Shown here piece by piece: positions 52,621-64,000 of a stretch of DNA of 64,000 bases (positions are counted from its first letter, which is position 1; each line of letters begins with the position of its first letter). The notes under the pieces are model-generated. The model was not told where the DNA came from and did no database searches. It saw only the letters and a list, made by a program, of their open reading frames with translations. The stretch is taken from assembly GCA_001910725.1 (NCBI GenBank), contig MJGA01000005.1, forward strand, positions 1,798,001 to 1,862,000, in the 5' to 3' direction. Both the position numbers and the translations under genes were made by a program. Source of the DNA: Phanerodontia chrysosporium (taxonomy: Eukaryota; Basidiomycota; Agaricomycetes; Polyporales; Phanerochaetaceae).

Positions 52621-55600
52621 ATGTTTCCGCATGTACTATGCCCTGTAGAACACCAGTTCTATGTCTTCCACTTTCCTACCCTACTCGGTGAGTAAGCTTG
52701 CAGTGTATACTGTTTCTACACCGTCCCTAACTACGTTATTGTCTTGTTCTTTGTGCCCTACACTTCATTCACTGTTCATCTCGCACAGTGTTCTGTTGCT
52801 GTTCCGCGCATGGCCTAGACGCACTGCTGGTGCATGTCGCACAATTTATTCTCTGTGAGCTCGCTCTTCCTGATTTTCATCTTTCCCTCTTGTACTGAAC
52901 TCTACCCCAGTATACTACCCCTGGAACCATGACCTCGTCTGGCTCCTTCTGTGCTCTGCTACATCGTCAGCCACAGTTCTGCTGCGGCTGGCACGTTTGC
53001 ATCACAGTCGTGTTGTTCGTGTTGTTCGCGTTGTTCGAGATGTGCTTGTTCGAGTTGTTCAAGATCTTTTTACCCCTCGTCCTGCTGCGTCTTCACTTCC
53101 TCTTCATGACCACTCTTCCATGTCATTTCACCTCCTTGGTGGCGCCAGTAACACGCGCAAATTTAGCATGTTTCAGGTCTCTTCTCTCCGTCCATATCCT
53201 GTGTTGGCAGGAACTTTACAGGACTTGCAGGATGAAGAGTTCGTTGCTTTTGATTCTCTTACATTTGTTGCACCTTCAGCCTCTTCCTCTGCCGACCGTG
53301 TTGTTACACTCTCTGTGCCTATCCATGTACTCGTTCCTGAACTCAAGATAAACCATCTCAGACTTGTGTCCAAGGCTCACGAGCTGCGAACTGGCTGTGC
53401 CCTCAATAGACAAGCACTAGAGGACGCTTTATTGGCTCACCAGTGTACAAAGTCCTGTCCCTCTTACTCACTCTTCACGAGGCCTTTGCTTCGTCGTCCT
53501 GATCCACCTGTGCTGTCCACAGTTAACAATCCTGATTCTTTATCTATTCCAATCCTGTCTGCTCCGAATCTCACGTGCTTTCCTCCTAAGCCTGCAAGCG
53601 TTTCTGTGGCTGCTAAACTTGTGAGCGACTTCACGATTCAGTGCTCCGCAGATATGCTATCTGAGTCTGCTTGCTCTGTTTGTGGGCAGCTCACTCTAAA
53701 GCGTTCTCAGGAGGTTGTTCCTTGTGATTCCACGTTGTTCCGCATCCTGGAGATGCCAGGTGTTACGAGAGCTGTAAGTCATACATCTGCCCATCCCAGT
53801 ACACTTTCTGGTCCAGTCTTATGCAACGCGGGACTCGCAACCACCACCTCTGGTCAAGTTGCATCTGTGTGCAGCGTTTGTATGAATGCCTTGAGAAAAT
53901 ATCGTCTCCCGAGGCTCGCCCTTGCTAATGGGCTTTGGTTGGGAGATGTGCCACCCCAGTTGTCTTTGCTCAACTTTGCAGAGAAGCTTGTAGTTGCAAG
54001 GTACAGGCACAATGTGTGTATAGTACAGGTTGATCGTTCTGGCTACAAGATGAATGGTAATGCTGTTGTATTCTCTCAGCCTGTGGTTAAATTCATGTCT
54101 GTACTACCACCACCTCGTGAAGACATGGAGGAGATTCTCGCTATCATGTTTACAGGTCCATCGAAGCCTACAATATCTGACTATAAGCGCACTCCTCTTC
54201 TCATCAGAAAAAATATGGTATGGGACGCACTACAATGGTTGAGGCTGAACCATCGAGATTATGCCGACGTACAGCTGTCGGAGCGTAATCTGCTCACCTA
54301 CCCTACTGATTTGCCCCCTGTCGAGCCTTTTCACTTTGCTTCTGATGGGCAACCTGTGATGGAATCCTTGTCAGTTCACGACAATGGTTCAGAGAGAGGT
54401 ACCAACTCCGGCATGTGTCCGTTCTCTGTGCATGGCATGACTGGAGACGAGCTGGACACACTTGAAAAGGATTCAATAATAATTAGAGCTCTTCGTCACT
54501 TACGGAATGGTGGCACCATTCTTGGCTATGGACGCAAAAAGGATCCTGTATCAATTTATGACAACCCTAACTTATATCCTGGTATGTTTCCCTGGCTTTT
54601 CCCCTATGGTTATGGTGGGTTTGAAAACAGTATGATGACCAAGAAGGTCGGGCGACGAGCTCATGCCTCTGCTCTGCTCATGTATCATGACAGGCGGTTT
54701 CAGACTGACGAGTACTTTATCTTTATTGTGTTCAATCAGCTTCAAATATCTGATTGCTCTCGAGGAGGGTATGTACTCACACAGCGCAAAAACTTCACTG
54801 ATGTATCGGAAAAAATCCTAGACATTGATGTTCCAACTCTAGATCGTATTATAGAACGTGGAAAGCAAGACGGATTTGTGAAACCTGATGGTTCTGACTC
54901 TGAGCGCAAGTGCTTTGACCTCCTCACCTATATAGACCATGTTTCTGGTCATGTTTCTGCCTCGCAGGCGCAGAAGAAGTATCAACGTAACGAGCTGAAA
55001 TCCATGATATATGAGTATGGTATGCCAGCTCTCTTTGTAACATTTGCTAACGCACCTGCGAAGAGTCCACTTGTCATGTACCTTTGTGGAGTGCCGATAG
55101 ATCTTGACAGTTATTGGGAACAGATGCCTGGTTCCGACATAAGGAATAAGCTCATGGCATCTAATCCTGTCGCGTGCGCTCGTTTCTTCCATCACATGGT
55201 GAAGTTATTTATCACCGTAGTCCTTAAATTCGACTCTGATGCAGAAACTGGTCTGTTTGGAAAGACTGAAGCTTACTATGGTACTGTCGAATCTCAAGGC
55301 CGTCTTGCCCTACATCTTCACATGCTCATATGGATCTGTGGAAATTTTTCCGCACAGGAACTTCGAGATAAGGTGTTGCAGAATGAAGATAGCTTCCGTG
55401 AAGAGCTCATAGCCTGGTTAGAGAGCTGCCAAAAGGGTGAATTCTCTACTGGCACATGTCAGCAGGTAGGGGAACGTCTCAAAACCCAGTATACCTCCAC
55501 ATCTAGTACTGCTTCTGATATTGCGAACTGGGATGCACAGAATAGTGAGGAGTGTGAGCAAGGTAAACTGCATGCAACTCTGAGACTTGCCAAGCCCCCA

Positions 55601-58600
55601 CCTCAGTTGCATACTGAAGCTGAGCGAAGCCTATGGTACATGGAAATGTTAGAAGAAGCAGATGAGATTGTATATCGTTCTAACCTTCACACAAAGCGAC
55701 ACGATCGAGGTTGTAGACGAACAGATGGACAATGTAGAGCACGGTTTCCGCGTGACCTGCATCCATACACGTCTTTTGACGAAGTGTCTGGGGCTGTTAT
55801 ACTAAAGAAGCATGAGCCATGGATAAACACCTACAATCCAGTTTTGTCCTACCTCATGCGTTGCAATACAGATGTAACTTGTTTGCTATCTGGCACTATG
55901 GTTAAAGCGATTGTGGCCTATGTGACAGACTACATTACCAAAATGTCTTTGAAGACGCACACCATCTTTGAGGTAGTGCGCTTAGTTCTTCAGCGTGAGG
56001 ACAAAGCTATAGAAGTTGCACATCAAGCGGGATCAACGAGGGCACCTATGACTGCCCGTGGTCTAATATCCCGTGTTGTGAACAGTCTGACTGCAAAGCA
56101 GGAGATAGGAGGACCAATGGTCGCACATTACCTGCTAGGTAATCCTGATCATTATACAAATCGAGAGTTTAAGGTCTTCTTCTGGAAGCCATATGTATCA
56201 GAGGTTGAGGAGGCTTGGCAAGCTGAAGTAAACACACATCCAACTACGAGTTCAAATCCTACATGTACATCTCAGCAATCTGATCGCTACATAGAGAAAG
56301 TTGTACTTACCAGACAGCGCAGCGGTATAACAGCCAAACGGAAGATTGATGACTACATATACAGGCCGAATGAGCTAAGTCTTATGTCTCTGGAGGAGTA
56401 CCTACGTTCCACCACTGTACGTCGTGCCCCTCGTACTAGCAAACAAGAAAGACGTACAGCCATTACTGATGACTCTGAATATGATGCTGTACCTGATACC
56501 ACTCATGACATGTCAGATGTGGATGATCTCGATACAGAAGAGTCTACTTACTACCGTTTCCGTGATGGACATCCGCAGGCTGATACACATGTTGTACAGA
56601 GACTTGCTCCTGTACGGTACCCTGTTCTTAACTATGTTGGCGGTATATTACCCAGGAAAGATCGTGGAGATTCTGAGGAGTACTATCGCACTATGCTCAC
56701 TTTGTTCAGTCCCAATGGGTGGAGATCAGGCACTGATCTTAAATCTGTGGGCGAGACTTGGGCACAAGCCTTTGAACGAACAATGTTCAATGAGCGACAT
56801 TCTAAAGTTATGAAAAATATGAACTTGCTGTATGAATGTAAGGATGCAGCCCATGAGTTTGCGCGTGGACAAGCTACTTCATCTCGCGGCTCTGACATGC
56901 TTGAATCTTTGGTCGGTGCTGAAGCGGCGAAGTGCTTAAAGGAAGATATTCTCGCAGGAAATACAACAGAGGAGCTTACAGAAGAAGATGTTTTACTGAT
57001 GCTAGAGGCTGATTCTTCTGCTGAGTGCAGCAAAACTTTAGCACAACAGCTGGAAATGGAGCGTTATCGTACCGAACTTCAGTCTATGGACGCAGATGGC
57101 AGAACTTTGTTTGGTGTTGAAAGTGTAGCACATCCAGTTCCTGTTCCGTTTCAAAGTACCTATGACGGTGAGTATTGGAGAGAGCATTTAAAACGCAGCA
57201 GAGATATTGTTCTACAAGAGAACAGAGATAAGCTAGCTGGTGTGTCAGCGACATCTTGCTCATCTCAGTCTAATAGACCGTCTGTGAAGAAGCGTACACA
57301 AACTGTTAACAGTAAGACGTACGCTGAAGATACCGTTCGAGAACTTGCATTAGACGAACTACAAGATCGCACTGAGCAAAGCTGCGCAGTGACTGCTTCT
57401 TTGAGTACGGTATCCGACATGAATAATGATGCCCTGCGCTTGCTAGCATCTAGTGACCCACAGTTTCTAATCAACACCGTCAGCACCAAGTTCACGTTGA
57501 ATGACGAGCAAAAACGTGCATTCCGCATTGCAGCCATGCATGCAGCAGATGAAAACTCAAAGCCACTGAGAATGATTCTTGCTGGCCATGCTGGTACGGG
57601 GAAATCTCAGGTTATCAAGGCATTACTGTATTTCTTTGAGAAGCGACGTGAATCTCACCGTATACTTGTAGTTGCCCCCACTGGAAGTGCTGCTGCTAAC
57701 GTAGGTGGCTCAACGTATCATTCTGTTTTAGGCATTAATGGTCGCAGTTTAAAGGCAAGCAAAAGCACACTCACCGGTGTATACAATCGAACTAAGGACG
57801 TTAAGGTTATCATCTTGGACGAGTTCTCGATGTTAGGCTGCACCGATAACTACACCATCTGTGAAAGACTCAGTGTAGCATTCAACCTTCCCCTCGATGC
57901 GTACGCAGGCAAGCACATCATCATGGCAGGAGACTTTGCGCAGCTTCCACCTCCTGGTAAAGGTAAGTATGCCTTGTACTCAAGTAAGATTGGCTTACGC
58001 ACCTCAGCAGGCAAGTTATCCACACAGAAGGCAAGCATCGGCAGAGCGCTGTGGCACTCGTTTACAACTGTAGTGATCTTGCGCGTAAGCATGAGACAGC
58101 GAGGGGAGTCAGCAGAAGATATAAAATTTCGTACTGCACTGTCCAATATGAGATACGCCGCTTGTACACCTGAAGATGTGCAGCTTCTAAAGAGTAGGGT
58201 TGTCGGGAACAGCCCGATGGCTGCTCATATTGGAGATCCTAGATTTCGAAACATCTCGATTATTACGGCATTTAATCGACACAGAGACGTCATCAATGAG
58301 GTATCATGTGTGCGATTTGCAGCAGAAACTGGAGCAGAACTACATACCTTTCTCTCGCACGATCAGTGGGCTGATAATAAACAACATGACTCTCTCCGTG
58401 ACGAGCTGCGGTCGCTTCGTACAACATTGGATCCTAAACGAACCAGTAACTCTGTTACCGCAAGCTTTCAGAGATTGTTATGGGACTTACCGCCGAAGGA
58501 TGCTTCACATACTGCTGGTAAACTAACTCTCTGCATGCATATGCCGGTTCTGTTAAAAACCAACGAGGCGACAGAGCTATGTGCGACAAATGGTGCAGAG

Positions 58601-60346
58601 GGCATCGTTGTTGGTTGGGATGTTCGCCGTGTGACAGAAGATGGTTCATATCTGAGTACTGTGTTCGTGAGGTTGACCGCTTCGCCTAGGCCAGTGCAAT
58701 TGGAAGGCTTACCTCCCAATGTTATTCCTATTGCAACTGTCCGTGAACGCATTCAATGTACCCTGCCGAACGGTCTGGATGTTCATATCTGGCGAGAGCA
58801 GGTGCCTTTGCTGCCAAATTTTGCCATGACAGACTATGCATCTCAAGGAAGAACACGTCCATTCAATCCTGTAGATTTGAGAGGTAGTAGAACGCACCTT
58901 TCGATGTACACGGCCCTCTCCCGTAGCTCCACTTTGGATGGTACTCTCATTCTATATGACTTTGACGAGCGCAAGATTACCTGTGGTGCCAGCGAAGAGC
59001 TCAAGCGTGAGTTCCGTCAGCTAGAAGTACTTGACGACGTTACCCGGCTACGAGAAATGGGGCAACTGCCTTTTGACCTTGCAGACCTTCCTAGATCGCA
59101 GGTAATAGCTCTGTACCAGGAGTGGAGAGGAGCCTCTTACGTACATTCATTAGTGCACAAAGCTCTCGATTGGTCTGCTGATCCATGCAATGCATTAAAC
59201 CCACTTTACACTCGACGTGGCACAGATACAAGTGAGCAGGTATGGCGCTTGGCAGAAGCTGCTGGTGGTGGACGAAAGCGCAAGGTATCAGCGTTAAGTG
59301 AGATTGAAGCTGTTTCTCAGAACATACCTCGAACATCTCATGTTGCTCTCAAGCAGCCTTCTGCTGTAGTCGTGGATGTTGCGCAACGTCCTCGGACGCC
59401 GCCATCGAGCGCCCTGAGCACCTCATCAGTATTGACGCCGCCAGTTGGATCTCGCTGGGACGCCGAAAACTGGAGTTGCGCATACGACGCTTTGTTCTCA
59501 GTTCTCTTCAACGCGTTCACTGAAGAATCTCGGTCTTCTGGTACCCATGTCCTGGAACAAATTCACTCCCAGCTAGCCAATCGGTTAGTGCTTGAAGCTC
59601 TCTACGGTGGCTTTACACGCGTTGTGAACGACTGCACTCAAACTCTCGAAACTGTCCGTGACAACGTGCGTGGTATCTTGTATACATTGTCGATGCAGTC
59701 CTTTCCAACTGGAAGATCCTTCACTGACTTAGATGCGCTTTGCAGAGTTGTTTTCGCGCTGAATACTCCTATGCTGTCTCGCGTATCGACTTGCCGATTT
59801 TGCGACCTCCTCTCTTCAGACACGGCATCTGTGCAAGCTCAGCATCAAAGCTGTGTAATAGTGGCCACCTCTCTTCTGTGGAACAACAGTTCTGACTTGC
59901 CTACTCTCGTAGGAACTCAGAACATCCTGTCTACCTTCTCCGTTCCGATCAACAACACGGATTGCCGACGATGCAGGTCTATAGGTACAGTCTTCACCAC
60001 CTCTCGCATTTATAACCCCCCTCCTCCATTCTTGGTATTCGAGATCCACTTGGATGACGTCGCTATGCCCCAGGTCTTCATTGATCAATGCCTCTCTTTG
60101 TTCGCAGACACTCAGACATTTGCGTATGACCTGTTCGGTGTCATATATCTAGCTAACAACCACTTCACCTCTAGATATGTGGACATGCACCAGCGTGTTT
60201 GGTACTACGATGGTCTATCGCAACAAAGGCACTACACCTACGAAGAACACATTCAGCATGTTCGCCTCGCCAATACACCTCAAGGTGCTCGAGCATGTGC
60301 GATACTTTATAAATTATCACACCGGACTACTGCTACTACACTCTAA
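52621..60346 (+). CDS. Helitron Rep-helicase with C-terminal USP-like peptidase domain (copy 2)
   Basis: Exons 52621-52687, 52789-52854 and 52911-60346. The long frame translates to the same 2,449 residues as copy 1, including HUH (HLHML), YVTDYITK, GHAGTGKS, DEFSML, NWSCAYDALF and NNHFTSRYVD. Both copies therefore keep a full coding capacity for transposition. Confidence 0.92.
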
Positions 60347-60368
60347 CACACAGATGATACGTAACCGT

Positions 60369-61398
60369 CTATCCTTCAACCATGGACGGGTCATCCTGGT
60401 CGAACTCAAAGGTATCTCCAGGAGACGTCTGAGCCGCCTGTTTGATGACCGCCGCCTCACGCTGAGGAAGCAGCTGAATCACCCGACGAAGACGCATTCC
60501 AACTGTTACATGGAACCTCCCTTCCTTCATGTACGTCGTGATATCTATATTAGCCGCCACCTCAACGAAATCACCCTGCCGAAAGCGTTTGAAGTCGCAG
60601 CGCCGAACGGCCTTCTCGAATTGAAAGCCTAGCTGCAGCCTCTCGGTGATGCGCCACATGGAATCGACCTTGTCAGCCCAGCGCTCTGGGTCTTCGAGTA
60701 CCGAAAGCTTGACCTTCGGAGCTGTGAGTACGGGCGATACCTGAAACTTGATCAGTACACCTTAAGTTGACGTATACAACCCCAGCTTACCTTGGTGAAC
60801 ACCCTCTTCTCGAAGCGCAGCTGGCTACCACTGTCTGCTGGACAGTCCCTGTTGAAGTGCTCAAGAACTAGGGCCTTGAGTCGTGTCAAACCATTGCACT
60901 GGGACGCAAAGGCAGGGTGACCATCGACTCCACACAACTGCACCATTTGAACAGCGCGTTGAGGTTGGTCTCGCCTGCCGCTCAAGTATCAATGACCGTG
61001 AATCTCGTATATTGCTTGTTTGCTCACCCGTTCCAGTTCCCGAAGGGACCTAGTCTTGCCTCCTCGATGAAGCCTTGAAATCTTAGCTCCACTTCACGCC
61101 TCATACTTTCGTTGGATACGTTCGGTGTCCGATAGAAGACAACTGATCGGCGACTTGGATCAGACGGACTGGCCCTCTTGCCAATATAACACCAGTCTTC
61201 TAAGGCATCGACAGTAGATGGTACTATATCCTGAGGCTTGAGAGTGGACTGAGGCTGGTCTCCTCGAGCGAGCACAGGTAGGCCCTTAGGCCAACTATCT
61301 CGGACGAGAGCGGTACCATCTGAAGAGCATCACATGTGAGCCCACATCATTCTAAGCGCAGAGTATTGGCCCTGACCTTCCAACATAAAGAGAGACAT
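60369..61398 (-). CDS. Helitron gene C: OB-fold-like small protein (copy 2)
   Basis: Identical in its readable exons to the gene at 36497-37526. Here its divergent promoter region with gene D (61399-61741, 343 bp) is intact, whereas in copy 1 the retrotransposon splits it. Confidence 0.6.
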
Positions 61399-61741
61399 GA
61401 TAGCAAGTAGGCGGTGTTTCGGGGGAAAGACGTGAACGTTCACAAACGCTGTCTTCGCTGCGCCCGTCCGAACCCAAATAAACTCTGGATTATATAAGCA
61501 GATTTCCTGCTTTGTCTCTCCGGTGAGCGGAGTCCCTCTTCATATGAACGATCGACGGGAGCGGTCACATTTGTAAGGCACCGCATTTCCACCTGCTCCA
61601 CCGCATTGAAGAATGCCGGGGGCTCGTTTCAGACTCTGCCCAGCAAATCTCACGTAAGTTTTTTTTTCCCTTGCAAATTTCGCGTATTTAACCCTTCAGG
61701 TTTGCGACCCTCCGGTTGCAGCCTCCACTCTTGTCTCTATC

Positions 61742-63099
61742 ATGGCACCAGCCACTCCAACGAAAACTGCCAATAAGCGTCGTGCTGACGGTGACTCTGC
61801 CACTGTGGGCAGCCCACCCAAGAAGACAAGGTGAGTGGTAATATTTCGATCATGCTACCTGCTCCCTGGCTCATACGTTCGCTTGTAAGGTCTCAAGACC
61901 AGAATGAGGCGCAGACTACTGAGTTAGCCCACGCTAACTCAACGCAGGAGACCGAAAGTGATCTCAGTGTTCCTGGAACCGTGGTACGTCTCACACTCTG
62001 ACATTCATGTCTTCTCGCCGATGTTTGCTCATCTCTCGCATAGACAGATGCCGCGACCTTAGAGAACACCGCCATCCAACATGCGCAGCCAACCGTCAGT
62101 CACGCCGCTCGCCCCCATCCCCTGCCTGTTGTCAGCGAGACACTTGTCGAGCAGCGACTCCCCCTTCAAGCCCTCACGCTTGGTGCGCAAGTTTCAACTG
62201 AGGTATAGTCATGTTCAAGCTGCTTGCTGTCTTCAGTATATGCTTACAAAAGTTGCTTCGGATAGGCTGCTGCTGTCATACCCACTTATCAAACTGTAGG
62301 CATCGCAGATCGGTCGTACTTCTCAGAGTACTATGTCACGCGCTTCAATAAGCTCCTCACGTACGCCAACTCTGCTTGCTATGCCGTACAGCGTCTCCCT
62401 GCTTCTCTTGACTGGGGTCGTCCCGGTGCCGGAGCAGACAACAAAAGTGCCTACATGTGTGAGGTGGGCGGCACTAGAGAAGTCACCGTCTGGATCCTCG
62501 GCGAGTGGATCAGTGCGACTCGAAGGAACAAGAAGACGGGCACAATCTCGAAGCAGCTTAGTGCTGGGGTGAAGCCGTTGCTTGCCACTGACACAGCCTG
62601 GTGCGCCGACTTCCTAAGCAAGAAATCGATGCCCCCTCTTCGTACGTTCCATGTGTTTCTGCCAGTATCCTAGGCTTGACAAGTTTCAATAGCTCTGTCG
62701 CAGAACTACGCCGACGTCGGGGTGTGGGCAAGGTGCTGGTTACAGCTTAAGGACGTTCCAGCTTACGACGTACGTCGACAGACCATCGTCGTCATTATAT
62801 TTACTGAATATTTACTCCTCTAGCACGAATCAGTAAACACATTCCGCGAGTGCTATGACGCTCGGAACGGTCTCAAGCGCGGCGGAAACCACGAGTCTAT
62901 CAGTGTCTCTGACATAGCCCAGAACGATGTAGTTCTGCTAGAGGCCAGGCTGCACCGCTGGCCGACTGGGTCAGCAAAGAGCAAGACTACTTGGACTACG
63001 TGGATGTCACAGCTTGAGCTCCGTAAGGTGTACCTCATCTGTGCAGTTCAACCCCTCCTTCAGGGTGACGCAGGCCCTGCAGATCAGGAGGAGATCTAG
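61742..63099 (+). CDS. Helitron gene D: nuclear-type protein (copy 2)
   Basis: Same six-exon model as 45975-47332, with its native upstream region. Base 62839 is A where copy 1 has G (47072), changing Ala to Thr in SVNTFRECYD. Family unknown. Confidence 0.65.
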
Positions 63100-63386
63100 G
63101 ACTACTGCTACTCTGCCTGTCGGTGTGGATCGTTATATACCGTCCTCATGTCATGGTTTCCTCCTCCCTGACATGTACTATATACACCACACAATGCACG
63201 TTCTGTCTGCAGCATGGGCCCAGTGTGAACTCACCAAATTCTGGCTCGCTCGCGGATGAAAAAAGCCTAGACGAAAATTTCCCCCCTCGAATGAAAATTT
63301 TCGCTTGTTCATCTATAAAAAGTCCATTTGAATATAAGACAAGACTCCTTCACTTCGTCTTCACGTCTCTATCACTTTCTAAACCG

Positions 63387-64000
63387 ATGGGTGACCATTT
63401 TCCTAGCGAACTGACAGATCTCATCATAGACGAACTCGCCGAAGATCCAACCTCTCTACAGCGCTGCTCTCTCGTGGCGAAGAAATTTGTCCATCGCAGT
63501 AGGACCCATCTATTCAGCACCATCAGTATTCGTGGCTATCGATCTACAGAAGACGTCACCCTGGCCGTATCAGCCTTTATCAAGAACTGCGCTCACATAC
63601 TGCATCTCATCAAGCGTCTCGTCTTGCTGGGTGTCCCCTACGACCCAGAATGGTGGACGCCCTGCAAGCTCGACATGTGCACAATCCAAGAGTGCCTCTG
63701 CAAGATGACACAGCTGGATGAGCTCGTGCTCACTGGTATTTTTTGGTCAGATTGCATGCACCCTGGCGGCTGTGCAAACGAGAGCGTACCAAGGCCCTTC
63801 AAACTTCTCTCTCTATCAAACGTACGAGCGTACACAGGCAGCCCTGCACCACTGTCCTTGTTGCGGGTTTCTTCGAACATAGACACCCTCGTGTTGTCAG
63901 ACGTTCAGTGGTTCCCACACCGCGACATCCACTTCGACAGGCTGCTCACCATGCCCACCAGCCACTCCATGCAGGCGGTGCTCGTACGCTTCCCTACTAC
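63387..64000 (+). CDS. Helitron gene E: F-box protein, 5' part (copy 2)
   Basis: Starts with the same F-box (MGDHFPSELTDLIIDELAE) as 47620 and stays identical to the edge of the window, which cuts it after about 204 codons. Confidence 0.72.
   Translation, partial: MGDHFPSELTDLIIDELAEDPTSLQRCSLVAKKFVHRSRTHLFSTISIRGYRSTEDVTLAVSAFIKNCAHILHLIKRLVLLGVPYDPEWWTPCKLDMCTIQECLCKMTQLDELVLTGIFWSDCMHPGGCANESVPRPFKLLSLSNVRAYTGSPAPLSLLRVSSNIDTLVLSDVQWFPHRDIHFDRLLTMPTSHSMQAVLVRFPT

Larger units (their letters stand above)
49414..64000 (+). mobile_element. Helitron copy 2, head-to-tail with copy 1, truncated by window end
   Basis: Matches copy 1 from 25543 on (offset 23,871, then 23,872 after one extra C near 49567) up to the retrotransposon site, and from 45859 on (offset 15,767) to the window end. 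It lacks the retrotransposon; GTTTC is single at 61626-61630. I noticed just one extra C and one substitution (62839) in over 14 kb, though my comparison was not exhaustive. Confidence 0.88.

Noticed and set aside
1..64000. CRISPR arrays, rRNA and tRNA genes
   Set aside because: None seen: no regularly spaced repeats, no rRNA-like segment, and I found no tRNA-like pattern with A and B boxes. A covariance-model scan would be decisive.

Overview
The window looks like nuclear DNA of a wood-rot type basidiomycete (Agaricomycetes, perhaps Polyporales; inferred, species not determined). Supporting signs are gene-dense DNA with many roughly 50-nt GT-AG introns, typical fungal proteins (MIA40 with a membrane anchor, fumarate reductase, a P450, a Sec7-PH protein), a chromovirus LTR retrotransposon and Helitron transposons.

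Positions 1-25,500 are host sequence. From left to right: fumarate reductase flavoprotein (minus, cut by the window start), nicotinamide riboside kinase (minus), a small hypothetical gene (plus), a PAXX/XRCC4-like gene (minus), a decayed and an intact J-motif coiled-coil paralogue (minus), a secreted protein built from repeated exon modules (plus), a cytochrome P450 (minus), a flavin-reductase-like split-barrel protein (plus), a hypothetical gene (plus), an iron-type alcohol dehydrogenase (minus), MIA40 (plus) and a long Sec7-PH protein (plus). About a dozen apparent frameshifts in these genes are all single-base losses, mostly in short homopolymers, so they look more like base-calling errors than decay.

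Positions 25,543-64,000 hold two head-to-tail copies of one Helitron. The unit is about 15.8 kb; the second copy runs off the window. Each carries a minus-strand AT-hook gene, a huge Rep-helicase gene ending in a ubiquitin-specific-protease-like domain, a minus-strand gene with an OB-fold-like segment, a plus-strand nuclear-type gene and an F-box gene (only its start is seen in copy 2). The Rep-helicase reading frames of the two copies are identical at protein level, so duplication is recent. The copies abut at 49,413/49,414, where short inverted repeats from the two element ends face each other.

Copy 1 was later hit by a complete 8.1-kb Ty3/gypsy chromovirus (37,759-45,858) with 600-bp LTRs differing at one base, a 5-bp target duplication GTTTC, and an intact empty site in copy 2 (61,626-61,630). 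The element has gag, a pol ending in chromodomain plus dUTPase, an 11-nt self-priming complementarity of the Tf1/sushi kind, and a 1.3-kb leader that contains no ATG in any frame yet holds a 271-codon open frame without methionine. Its LTR carries a TATA box, a heat-shock-element-like array and E-boxes. These retrotransposon features and the ubiquitin-related domains of the Helitron are the most notable content.
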